Assembly (NCBI GenBank): GCA_022572335.1
Contig: JACZWD010000052.1
Coordinates: 1-13,578 of the forward strand
DNA length: 13,578 nt
Direction: 5' to 3'
From: Pseudomonadota bacterium
GTDB taxonomy: Bacteria; Pseudomonadota; Alphaproteobacteria; Rhodospirillales; 2-02-FULL-58-16
Below the pieces are notes generated by a model. That model was not told where the DNA came from. It saw only the letters and a program-made list of their open reading frames with translations, and ran no database searches. Positions within the stretch are counted from its first letter, which is position 1. Every line of letters starts with the position of its first letter. Below are positions 1 to 5,945 of this stretch, in pieces. The translations under genes were made by a program, and so were the position numbers.

Positions 1-613
1 CGCCGCCCTCCATGCCCTTGAGGAACATGTAGCCGGCGATCTTGTCGACGGCGTTGTGGCGGCCCACGTCCTCCATGTAGAGAAGCGGCCGGTCCTCCTC
101 GCACAGCACGCACCCGTGAATGGCGCCCGCCTCCAGGTAGAGACTCGGCGCCGTGTTGATCTTCTTGAGCAGGGTGTACAGCCACGAGGTGCGCAGTATC
201 GCGTCTTCGGGCAGGCGCACGTTTTCGAATTTTTCCATCATGTCGCCGAACACGGTCCCCTGGGCGCAGCCCGACGTCAGGGTCTTCTTTTTCAGCTTCT
301 CCTCGTAATCGGTCTCGCGGTCGGTGCGCACCACCACCGTCTCGATGTCGGAGTCGTATTCGACGCCGGTGATCTTGTCGTCGGCGCGGATCATGTTCTG
401 GTTGAGCAGATACCCCACCGCCAAGTATTCGGGGTAATCGCAGATGCTCATCATGGTGACGATTTCCTGGCCGTTCAGGAACAGGGTCAGGGGCCGCTCC
501 ACGGTCACCGAGATGGTCAGGCGCACGCCGTCCTGGTCGATGCCGTCGACGCGCCGCGTCAGGCGGGGGTCGGCGGGGTCGGGCTGGACAAGAAATTCCT
601 TAGGCGCCGCCAT
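1..613 (-). CDS. fdhD: FdhD, formate dehydrogenase accessory sulfurtransferase (partial, C-terminus beyond left edge)
   Basis: FdhD passes sulfur from a cysteine desulfurase to the molybdenum (or tungsten) cofactor of formate dehydrogenase in the cytoplasm. The visible 204 residues include the family hallmark YMEDVGRHNAVDKIAGY at about 179-195, followed by the start of the cofactor-binding region. The ATG at 613 is preceded by a strong GGAGGA ribosome binding site, and the protein starts MAAPKEFLVQPDP. The sulfur-relay loop that is usually CxxC in the E. coli type is here TSGCAQGT, with a single Cys116. A separate Cys168-x-x-Cys171 pair lies just before the hallmark. The neighbouring tungstate-binding gene tupA, read in the opposite direction, fits a Mo/W formate dehydrogenase context. 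The gene is cut by the window edge. The family call is firm; which cysteine works is inference. Confidence 0.93.
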   Translation of the reverse strand, partial: MAAPKEFLVQPDPADPRLTRRVDGIDQDGVRLTISVTVERPLTLFLNGQEIVTMMSICDYPEYLAVGYLLNQNMIRADDKITGVEYDSDIETVVVRTDRETDYEEKLKKKTLTSGCAQGTVFGDMMEKFENVRLPEDAILRTSWLYTLLKKINTAPSLYLEAGAIHGCVLCEEDRPLLYMEDVGRHNAVDKIAGYMFLKGMEGG

Positions 614-734
614 GCTTTTTCCTCCCCGGGGAAGACTTAAACACTATGGGTAGCCGTTGGCGCCAGTACAAGCGCTTGCGAAAATTCTCCCGGCCCGCGG
701 CCCGTGCCCAGGGTCGCCAAATGATGCAAAATTA

Positions 735-763
735 TGTTTTTTATACTAATTTTGCTGTATAAT
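735..763 (+). promoter_or_regulatory. Candidate sigma70-type promoter ahead of the tupB remnant and tupA
   Basis: A perfect TATAAT lies at 758-763. Seventeen bases upstream is a weak -35 candidate TGTTTT (735-740). It sits in a marked AT-rich island (about 719-780) in otherwise GC-rich DNA. The arms ATTAT (731-735) and ATAAT (759-763) form an imperfect dyad around it, which could be a regulator site, for example for a tungstate/molybdate sensor. That last point is speculation. Confidence 0.5.
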
Positions 764-783
764 GGAAAAAAACGCATGAATTC

Positions 784-807
784 ACGGGGAATCACACGGG
801 GAATCAA
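784..807 (+). repeat. Tandem duplication of 12 bp
   Basis: Two adjacent copies, ACGGGGAATCAC and ACGGGGAATCAA, end at the first base of the ATG of the tupB remnant. Each copy contains a GGGGAA that could serve as a ribosome binding site. It looks like a small slippage duplication in the 5' leader. Confidence 0.75.
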
Positions 808-1001
808 TGGGCATGACCGATTTCGGCTCCGCCCTGGGGGCGGCTTTTTTGCTGGTGGTCCGGCCGGACCCTGATCTGGCCGAGATCGTCCATCCGTCCC
901 TGAGAGTCAGTGTGGGGACCGTGTTCCTGGCGACGTCCATCGGCATGCCGTTATCCCAAGGGACGCTGTTCCGCTTCCCGGGGCGCACGGCGCTCGCGTG
1001 A
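807..1001 (+). pseudogene. tupB remnant: N-terminal fragment of a tungstate ABC transporter permease
   Basis: This 64-codon open frame (ATG 807, TGA 999-1001) reads like the first part of a TupB-type inner-membrane permease. The stretch DPDLAEIVHPSLRVSVGTVF, then FLATSIGMPLS, then RFPGRTAL follows the pattern known from TupB: DPElxEIV, SLxVS, a membrane helix, GxPL, then RFPGR. An intact permease has over 200 residues and several more helices; here the frame stops right after the first helix. In the frame starting at 998 the reading continues as VRKALNTL, which resembles the next conserved TupB segment (LLNTLMGLPPV), suggesting a one-base frameshift near 999 followed by loss of the rest. A GGGGAA ribosome binding site precedes the ATG. 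The alternative is a chance small ORF, but the ordered match argues against it. Confidence 0.68.
829..850 (+). terminator. GC hairpin followed by T6 inside the tupB remnant
   Basis: CCGCCC (829-834), loop TGG, GGGCGG (838-843), then C and TTTTTT (845-850). This has the form of a Rho-independent terminator or attenuator between the 735-763 promoter and tupA. It could also be accidental, because the bases encode the Ala/Gly/Phe stretch of the permease fragment. Confidence 0.35.
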
Positions 1002-1048
1002 GGAAAGCCCTGAACACCTTGAACACTTTAATCAGAGAGTACAAACCG

Positions 1049-1885
1049 ATGACGCGTAAATTTCCGATCCGGCTTCTGGCGGCGGGTCTGCTCGCCGCGT
1101 CCTTCATCCCGGCGGCGTCCGCCGCCGAGAAGTTCATCACCGTCGCCTCCACCACCTCGACCCAGAACTCAGGGCTTTTCGACTACATCCTGCCCCGGTT
1201 CAAGAAAAAGACCGGAATTGAGGTCCGGGTGGTGGCGGTGGGCACCGGGCAGGCCATCCGCCTGGCCCGTAATGGAGACGCCGACATATTGCTGGTCCAT
1301 CACAGGCCGTCGGAGGAGAAGTTCGTCACCGAAGGCTTTGGGGTCAAGCGCTTCGATGTCATGTACAACGACTTCGTCATCGCCGGGCCCAAGGACGATC
1401 CGGCCCAAATCGCCGGCATGACGGATGCCGTCGCGGCACTGAAAAAGATTGCCGGGGCGCGGGCGGCTTTCGTCTCCCGCGGCGACGACAGCGGCACCCA
1501 CAAGAAGGAACTCGGCCTCTGGCGGGCGGCGGGCGTGGACGTGAAAAAGGCGTCCGGCACCTGGTACCGGGAAACCGGGTCGGGCATGGGGGCGACGCTC
1601 AACACGGCGTCGGCCATGCAAGGCTACGCGCTGGCCGACCGCGGCACCTGGCTCAGCTTCAAGAACCGGGCCGGCCTGCGGGTCCTGGTGGAAGGCGACA
1701 AGCGCCTGTTCAACCCCTACGGCGTCATCCTGGTGAACCCCGAAAGGCACCCCCACGTGAAGGCGGACCTGGGCCGGGAATTCATCGCCTGGCTGATTTC
1801 GCCCGAGGGCCAGGCCGCCATCGGCACCTTCAGGATCAACGGCGAGGTGTTGTTCAAGCCCAACGCCATGGCCGTGACGCACTGA
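1049..1885 (+). CDS. tupA: Tungstate-binding periplasmic protein of an ABC transporter (TupA)
   Basis: This is the extracytoplasmic receptor that captures tungstate and delivers it to a TupB/TupC membrane complex. It has 278 residues. The signal peptide is MTRKFPIRLLAAGLL followed by an Ala-rich end, with likely cleavage after AASA (about 22-25). TupA signatures are TTSTQNSG (35-42), where the first oxyanion contacts are expected, VAVGTGQA (62-69), HHRPSEE (84-90) and RGDDSGTHKKE (144-154). I chose ATG 1049 over an upstream in-frame GTG at 998, because the extra 17 residues precede a complete signal peptide. The ribosome binding site (AGAGAG) is modest. No intact permease or ATPase gene follows or precedes it, only the tupB remnant, so any partner must be encoded elsewhere. 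Expression probably depends on the promoter at 735-763. Confidence 0.9.
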   Translation: MTRKFPIRLLAAGLLAASFIPAASAAEKFITVASTTSTQNSGLFDYILPRFKKKTGIEVRVVAVGTGQAIRLARNGDADILLVHHRPSEEKFVTEGFGVKRFDVMYNDFVIAGPKDDPAQIAGMTDAVAALKKIAGARAAFVSRGDDSGTHKKELGLWRAAGVDVKKASGTWYRETGSGMGATLNTASAMQGYALADRGTWLSFKNRAGLRVLVEGDKRLFNPYGVILVNPERHPHVKADLGREFIAWLISPEGQAAIGTFRINGEVLFKPNAMAVTH

Positions 1886-2074
1886 CGGGGCCGGGATCCG
1901 CGAAAACCGGCCGCGCCCGGGGCGTCGGACGACGGCCGGACGGCCCCGACCGCCGCCAATGACGGCGCCGCCGCGGGCGGGGCCTCGGTGGCGTCGCGAA
2001 AGCCGGTGCGGCTGCGCGACCTCGAGGGCCACGTGCGAAGGCTGACCCGGGCGTTGCGTCGCCGCCGGCCGCCC
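1886..2074. other. Gap between tupA and the permease gene
   Basis: This is the tail-to-tail gap between tupA and the leftward permease gene. It holds no gene I recognise and no clear terminator. The tupA frame stays open beyond its TGA to a second TGA near 2117-2119, reading an Ala/Gly-rich stretch and then a basic stretch (KPVRLRDLEGHVRRLTRAL). This could be a relic of a gene or GC-driven chance. Confidence 0.4.
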
Positions 2075-3112
2075 TCAGACCACGGCCTGGTAGGCGTATC
2101 CGGCGAGGACAGACCCTGAAATCCCTAGCACCAGGTACCAGAAAAACACGCCGCGCCTGACCAGGGCGAACACCGCCATGGCCGCCGGAATGCTGGTGAC
2201 CGCGCCCGCCACCATGAAGGCCAGGGCGGCGCCGGGGGCCATGCCCATGTCGACCAGGGCGGCGACGGTGGGGATGGCGGCATAGCCGTTCAGGTAGGCG
2301 GGCACCCCGGCGGCGACGCTGGCCGGGATGGTCCACCAATGGTCGCCGCCGAGCCACCCGGCAACCGTATCGGCAGGCAGGTACGCCACCATCAAGCTCT
2401 CGATGACGAAGGCCAGGGTCAGCCACTTGAGCAGGAACCAGCCGGTGGCGCGGGCTTCGGCGATGAATTTGCCGCGGCGCGCCGGCCACCGCCAGAAGGT
2501 CCAGACCACGGCGGCGTCTTCCGCCACCGCCGGCGCGGCGCAGGCTCCGCGGCCGCGCGCCGTTCCCCTGAGGGGGTCGGCAAAGGCCGACGTGCGCTTG
2601 AGCGCGTGGGTCGCGTAGCCGGCGAAGAGCCCCATGGACAGGGCGGCCAGGGCCTTGGCGGTGGCGAACGGGAAGCCGAAAACGGCGCCGGTCAGGATGT
2701 ACATCTCCGGGTCCATGATCGGCGAGCTGATCCAGAACGCCATCACCGGGGCCAGGGGAACCCCGGCGCCGAGGAGGCCGGCGATGATCGGGATCACCCC
2801 GCACGAGCAGAACGGCGACAGGGCGCCGAAGGCCGCGGCGGCGGCGATCATGGCGACCGGCCGCCCGCCGAAGACCCGGGCCATCTGCTGGTCGGCGCCG
2901 CTCGCCCGGGCGCTCGCGGCAACCACCACGGAAAAGGCCAGGAACGGCGCGATGTAGCCAAGCGCGCCGAGGGTGAAGATAAAACTTTCCACCGCCTGGG
3001 CCGGCGCCGCCACGGCCAGCGCGGCGAAGACGCCCAGGGCCGCCAGCACAACCCGGTCCAGGCGCCTGAAGGCTCCGTTCAGCTGTCGCAGGGCGAGGGT
3101 CATGGCCGTCAT
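2075..3112 (-). CDS. ArsP/YraQ-type membrane permease (DUF318 family)
   Basis: This 345-residue inner-membrane protein belongs to the permease family that includes ArsP, an exporter of trivalent organoarsenicals. Family marks are SPFCSCGVIPI (99-109) with Cys102 and Cys104, SSPIMDPEMY (129-138) and NGYAAIPTVAALVDMGM (275-291). Six to eight hydrophobic helices are visible, split by a charged loop at about 172-220 that carries one more cysteine (191). I start at ATG 3112, which has GGGAG ten bases upstream; a TTG 42 bases further up lacks such a site. It lies 84 bases after the arsR-like gene on the same strand and is probably in its operon. Substrate is uncertain: organoarsenical, another thiophilic metal species or a small-molecule thiol are all possible. 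The family call is firm. Confidence 0.88.
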   Translation of the reverse strand: MTAMTLALRQLNGAFRRLDRVVLAALGVFAALAVAAPAQAVESFIFTLGALGYIAPFLAFSVVVAASARASGADQQMARVFGGRPVAMIAAAAAFGALSPFCSCGVIPIIAGLLGAGVPLAPVMAFWISSPIMDPEMYILTGAVFGFPFATAKALAALSMGLFAGYATHALKRTSAFADPLRGTARGRGACAAPAVAEDAAVVWTFWRWPARRGKFIAEARATGWFLLKWLTLAFVIESLMVAYLPADTVAGWLGGDHWWTIPASVAAGVPAYLNGYAAIPTVAALVDMGMAPGAALAFMVAGAVTSIPAAMAVFALVRRGVFFWYLVLGISGSVLAGYAYQAVV

Positions 3113-3196
3113 GCGCAAATTGCTCCCACGAATGGTTTTTCCATCGTTCTGCAATGATCGAAACGGTAATTCAAAAAAATGCCCTCGACACCGCGG

Positions 3197-3508
3197 CTAC
3201 CCCGCCCGTTTGCGCCCGGCCGTCAGCCCGGCGCAGCACTCCTCGGTGAGCAGCGCCACAACGGAGTCCAGCAACGGGTAGTTGGCCGTGCAGCGCAGGA
3301 TCCGGCCCTGGCGCTCCTGGCCGATCAGTCCGGCGCTCACCAGATGCAGGATGTGGTGCGAGAGCGTCGAGGCGGGGATGCCCAGGTGCTCCTGCACCGT
3401 GCCCACGCTGAGCCCGTCGGGGCCGGCGCGCACGAGCAGGCGGATGATCCGCAGGCGGGTCGGGTGGCCCAGCTTCTCCAGGCAGCGGGCGGCATGGTCC
3501 AGGTCCAT
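3197..3508 (-). CDS. ArsR/SmtB-family winged-helix repressor with a C-terminal Cys-Cys pair
   Basis: This 103-residue cytoplasmic repressor is predicted to release DNA on binding a metal or metalloid. The recognition helix region is IPASTLSHHILHLVSAGLI (44-62), followed by the wing ERQGRILRC. The classical ELCVCDL arsenic site of helix 4 is absent, with QEHLGI there instead. Vicinal Cys91-Cys92 sit in the C-terminal tail (TEECCAG), as in the A. ferrooxidans-type ArsR, which uses a CC pair plus a third cysteine. No cysteine occurs after the pair here; Cys9 and Cys73 are the other candidates. The start is ATG 3508. It probably controls itself and the permease downstream, and perhaps the divergent genes beginning at 3740, since all start from one 231-bp intergenic region. 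Confidence 0.88.
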   Translation of the reverse strand: MDLDHAARCLEKLGHPTRLRIIRLLVRAGPDGLSVGTVQEHLGIPASTLSHHILHLVSAGLIGQERQGRILRCTANYPLLDSVVALLTEECCAGLTAGRKRAG

Positions 3509-3548
3509 GCCTTCCCGTTTAAACCATACGGAGAGCTTTGTAAACGAT

Positions 3549-3568
3549 ATTTGCAGAAATACCGAAAT
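3549..3568. promoter_or_regulatory. Candidate ArsR operator
   Basis: ATTTGCAGAAATACCGAAAT is an AT-rich, imperfect dyad (ATTT-N12-AAAT) about 40-60 bases upstream of the arsR-like start, in the divergent intergenic region. The position suits an ArsR-family operator. The symmetry is weak. Confidence 0.3.
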
Positions 3569-3684
3569 GTTGTGGCCGCGGAAACAGCGCGGCGGCGAAA
3601 CCGGCTGGAATCGGCCGGCCGCGAAAGCCTGCGGCGAACGTCCGACCGCCGAGGCCGATCCCGGACAGGGCGGCGAATTATGTG

Positions 3685-3713
3685 TTGGGCGGCCCCGTAT
3701 CGCGCCTTATATT
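3685..3713 (+). promoter_or_regulatory. Candidate promoter for the small secreted protein and dsbA-cytochrome genes
   Basis: TTGGGC (3685-3690), a 17-base spacer and TATATT (3708-3713) form a reasonable sigma70-type promoter. It lies 26 bases before the ATG at 3740, which has its own GGAGG site. Confidence 0.5.
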
Positions 3714-3739
3714 CAGTGGAATACGGGCGGAGGCGGCCC

Positions 3740-4120
3740 ATGCGTTCACACGGAAAAACGGCAGGCTGGCGGTCGCTCAGGGGGTACGGTCTGTGCCTCG
3801 TGGCGGTCCTTGTCGTCGCCATGTCGGTCGTGACCGGGCCTCTCGGGGAAAACGTGGACGCGGCCGCAGCCGCTGCGGTCGCCGGCGGCGGGTCCGCGGC
3901 CCTGGGACTGGCAGGGAGTCCGCGAATCCAGGTGACCTGCTCCCACGCCAACGGCGGCGGTCATGTTTCCGGCGCGCATTGCATTGTGATCCTGACGCGC
4001 GCGCCGTCGTCGAATCCGTCCCATGGCGAAACCGGTTTCCTTCAGGCCCCGGAAGTGACGCTAAAGGCGAGCCGGGATCGGCCCCCTCACCCGCCCCCGA
4101 GGGGCTCGTTTCCCATCTGA
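3740..4120 (+). CDS. Small secreted or membrane-anchored His/Cys protein of unknown function
   Basis: This 126-residue protein has a strong start: GGAGG six bases before ATG 3740. A basic N-terminus is followed by a hydrophobic helix (GLCLVAVLVVAMSVV, about 17-31), acting as signal or anchor. The middle is Ala/Gly-rich. Then comes CSHANGGGHVSGAHC (67-81), with two cysteines and three histidines close together, plausible as a metal site. The tail is Pro-rich (RPPHPPPRGS). I do not recognise the family with confidence. The layout recalls the DUF2946-like small proteins found beside metal-resistance genes, and matches in style the protein encoded at 10047-10400, which also leads into a cytochrome gene. 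It heads the group with dsbA, the 89-residue protein and the cytochrome. The 133-bp gap before dsbA holds no clear terminator. Confidence 0.6.
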   Translation: MRSHGKTAGWRSLRGYGLCLVAVLVVAMSVVTGPLGENVDAAAAAAVAGGGSAALGLAGSPRIQVTCSHANGGGHVSGAHCIVILTRAPSSNPSHGETGFLQAPEVTLKASRDRPPHPPPRGSFPI

Positions 4121-4253
4121 TGCGTCCCCGCACACGTTGAGAACACGTCCGTGGACGGCTTTTGCGTCTGCCCCGCCCGGCCCGAACCGGTTTCGGTAGA
4201 GCGGCTTATCCCGCCGGGGGGCGCCGGGCCGTTCCCGCCAAGGAAATGGACCC

Positions 4254-5045
4254 ATGAGACCGACGACTGGAAAAAGGCTTGTGACCGGCCTCGCACGATT
4301 TACTTCGGCCGTTTTGTGCGCCGCCGTGGTGGCGATCGGCGCGGCGGCCGCGGAGGAGCCGTTTACGCCCGAAAAGGCCCGGGCGATCGAAAAGATCGTG
4401 CGGGAATATATCCTGAAGAATCCGGAAATCATTATCGAAGCCGCCAGGATTCTGCGTGCGAGAGAGGAAACGGCGGCGCGGAATCAGACGCGCCGGACCA
4501 TCCTCGCGCGGCGCGACGAACTGTTCAACGACCCGGCTTCGCCGGTCGGCGGCAATCCCCAAGGCGACGTCACTCTCGTGGAGTTCTTCGATTACCAGTG
4601 CCCCTACTGCAAGAGGGTCCTCCCGTCGATCCAGGCGCTCCTCGCCGAGGACGGCAACCTCCGTTACGTCTTCAAGGAATTCCCCATCCTCGGGAAAGCG
4701 TCGGTTTTCGCGGCGCGAGCGGCGCTCGCCGCCCACCGGCAGGGCAAGTACCTGGAATTCCACATGGCGGTGATGCCGGCCAAGGGTAAATTGACGGAAG
4801 CCAGGGTGATGCGGCTGGCCAAGACCGCGGGGCTGGACACGGACCGCCTGCGCCGGGACATGGCGGACGGGACCATCGACGACATGATCCGGCGCAACCG
4901 GGAATTGGCCAGTGCCCTCAACGTCAACGGCACGCCGGCCTTCGTCATCGGCGACACGGTTGTTCCCGGCGCCGTCGATATCGACACCCTGAGGTCCCTG
5001 ATCGCCAGGGAACGGCAAATCGGTAACCGAGGTGAAAACCAGTAA
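4254..5045 (+). CDS. DsbA-family periplasmic thiol:disulfide oxidoreductase
   Basis: This 263-residue protein has a signal peptide (hydrophobic core about 18-33, likely cleaved in the AAAAEE region). A helical N-terminal segment, EKIVREYILKNPEIIIEAA (46-64), is typical of the Com1/DsbA-like group. The thioredoxin-fold domain begins near 103 (GDVTLVEFFDYQCPYC), with active site CPYC at 116-119 and cis-proline loop NGTPAFVIG (225-233, Pro228). It is likely to form, shuffle or reduce disulfides in periplasmic proteins. Possible partners include the Cys-containing proteins on either side or apocytochrome. AAGGAAA precedes ATG 4254. The next gene follows after 16 bases, suggesting one operon. The family call is firm; the redox direction cannot be read from sequence. 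Confidence 0.92.
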   Translation: MRPTTGKRLVTGLARFTSAVLCAAVVAIGAAAAEEPFTPEKARAIEKIVREYILKNPEIIIEAARILRAREETAARNQTRRTILARRDELFNDPASPVGGNPQGDVTLVEFFDYQCPYCKRVLPSIQALLAEDGNLRYVFKEFPILGKASVFAARAALAAHRQGKYLEFHMAVMPAKGKLTEARVMRLAKTAGLDTDRLRRDMADGTIDDMIRRNRELASALNVNGTPAFVIGDTVVPGAVDIDTLRSLIARERQIGNRGENQ

Positions 5046-5061
5046 CTGAGGAGTACGAAAC

Positions 5062-5331
5062 ATGAGAACCATGACGGCACTGCTGCTTGCCGGCGCATTC
5101 ATCGTGGCGATCACCGGACCGGCGCGCGCCTGCCGGGGCACCGCTGAATTTCCCCAGGCCGCCGGCGAGGTCGCCCAGTCGAAGATCCCGCCGGAGCGCA
5201 AGAAAGCGTTCACGGAACAGCTTCGCCAGGGCGAGGCGATGCACACGCAAGCCCACCGCACCGGCGACATGATGAAAATGGGCGAATCCCTTCGTATCCT
5301 GGATGGGATCCTGGGGCAGATCGGCAAGTGA
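5062..5331 (+). CDS. 89-residue secreted protein of unknown function
   Basis: A clear signal peptide (MRTMTALLLAGAFIVAITGP, cleavage likely after ARA at 23) leaves a mature protein of about 66 residues starting with a cysteine (Cys24). The site is not a good lipobox, so it is probably a free periplasmic protein. The mature part is mostly charged and helical (PPERKKAFTEQLRQGEAMHT, then DMMKMGESLRILDGILGQIG). Several methionines and histidines at 60-73 (MHTQAH, DMMKM) could bind a soft metal such as Cu(I), but this is inference. A GAGGAG ribosome binding site precedes ATG 5062. It sits between dsbA and the cytochrome gene, with short gaps on both sides. I do not recognise the family. Confidence 0.72.
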   Translation: MRTMTALLLAGAFIVAITGPARACRGTAEFPQAAGEVAQSKIPPERKKAFTEQLRQGEAMHTQAHRTGDMMKMGESLRILDGILGQIGK

Positions 5332-5392
5332 CCGCCCGGCCTCTGTTAGGTCATCGCCCGCCGGCGGCCGCCGGCGGCGGGGCGGAAGTGCC

Positions 5393-5863
5393 GTGTTCCC
5401 GTCCAAACGAACCCTGATCGCCGGCGCCGTGGTCCTGGCCGGGATCGGCGCCGCCTACGTGATGTTCGGCCTGCCCGGCGGCGTGACGGGGACCGCCGAT
5501 CCCGCCGACGCCGGCCAGGTCGCCCTGGGCAAGGAGGTCTACGGGACCGCCTGTGCCTCGTGTCACGGCGTCGAGCTGGAAGGGCAGGCCGACTGGCGAA
5601 AGGCCCTGCCGGGCGGCGGCTTCCCGGCGCCGCCCCACGACGAAACCGGGCACACCTGGCACCACGCGGACGAGTTTCTGTTCCGTTACACCAAGCTGGG
5701 GGCGAAGGAGGGCCTGGGGGTGACCACCTTCAAGAGCAACATGCAGGCGTTCAGGGACACGCTGTCGGACGCCGAGATCTGGGCCGTGCTCGCCTTCATC
5801 AAGAGCCGGTGGCCGTCCGCCATCCGCCAACGCCAGGAGAGGATCAACCAGAGGACCCGCTGA
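5393..5863 (+). CDS. Membrane-anchored monohaem cytochrome c with His-rich insert (copy 1)
   Basis: This 156-residue protein has an N-terminal uncleaved helix (about 8-30) that would tether it to the inner membrane with the haem domain in the periplasm. The haem site is CASCH (54-58); the likely axial Met is in SNMQAF (Met117), followed by the C-terminal helix LSDAEIWAVLAFIKSRW. Between them lies PAPPHDETGHTWHH (78-91), with four histidines, shared with the second cytochrome at 10547. I start at GTG 5393, which follows GGAAG and gives a short N-terminus like the paralogue; an upstream in-frame ATG at 5303 would overlap the preceding gene and add an Arg/Ser-rich stretch. It probably passes electrons between periplasmic or membrane redox partners. 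Cytochromes of this type are often seen near metal-resistance genes. Confidence 0.87.
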   Translation: MFPSKRTLIAGAVVLAGIGAAYVMFGLPGGVTGTADPADAGQVALGKEVYGTACASCHGVELEGQADWRKALPGGGFPAPPHDETGHTWHHADEFLFRYTKLGAKEGLGVTTFKSNMQAFRDTLSDAEIWAVLAFIKSRWPSAIRQRQERINQRTR

Positions 5864-5945
5864 GACACGGGCGCCCTTAAGAAGCGCGGTGGGTACGGCG
5901 GACGGAAGCCCGGTTTCCGCCCCCCAAGGACGATGGTGCCGCCCC
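5864..5945. other. Convergent gap with a hairpin
   Basis: This separates the rightward cytochrome gene from the leftward NHL gene. GGCGGA (5897-5902) can pair with TCCGCC (5916-5921) across a 13-base loop. There is no T-run, so a terminator role is only possible. Confidence 0.3.

Noticed and set aside
1011..1028. 9-bp imperfect tandem repeat TGAACACCT/TGAACACTT
   Set aside because: Too short to claim as an element by itself. It is most likely slippage within the decayed tupB-tupA junction.
1883..1885. tupA TGA read as selenocysteine or by readthrough
   Set aside because: The TupA domain is already complete at this stop, the extension lacks any family similarity, and I see no convincing SECIS-like hairpin directly after the TGA.
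1169..2032. Long minus-strand open frame opposite tupA
   Set aside because: The translation is compositionally odd (His/Gly/Arg-rich) with no motif, while tupA on the other strand has signal peptide and family motifs.
2339..3157. Long plus-strand open frame opposite the permease
   Set aside because: The product is Gly/Arg/Glu-rich with no helices or motifs. The opposite strand encodes an evident membrane permease.
4146..4163. CGTCC-GT-GGACG followed by GC and TTTT as a terminator after the small protein gene
   Set aside because: A two-base loop forces the stem down to four pairs, and only four T follow after two other bases. Too weak to call.
5303..5392. Upstream ATG start for the first cytochrome
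   Set aside because: It would overlap the 89-residue gene and add an Arg/Ser/Gly-rich stretch before the membrane helix. GTG 5393 has GGAAG before it and matches the paralogue's length.
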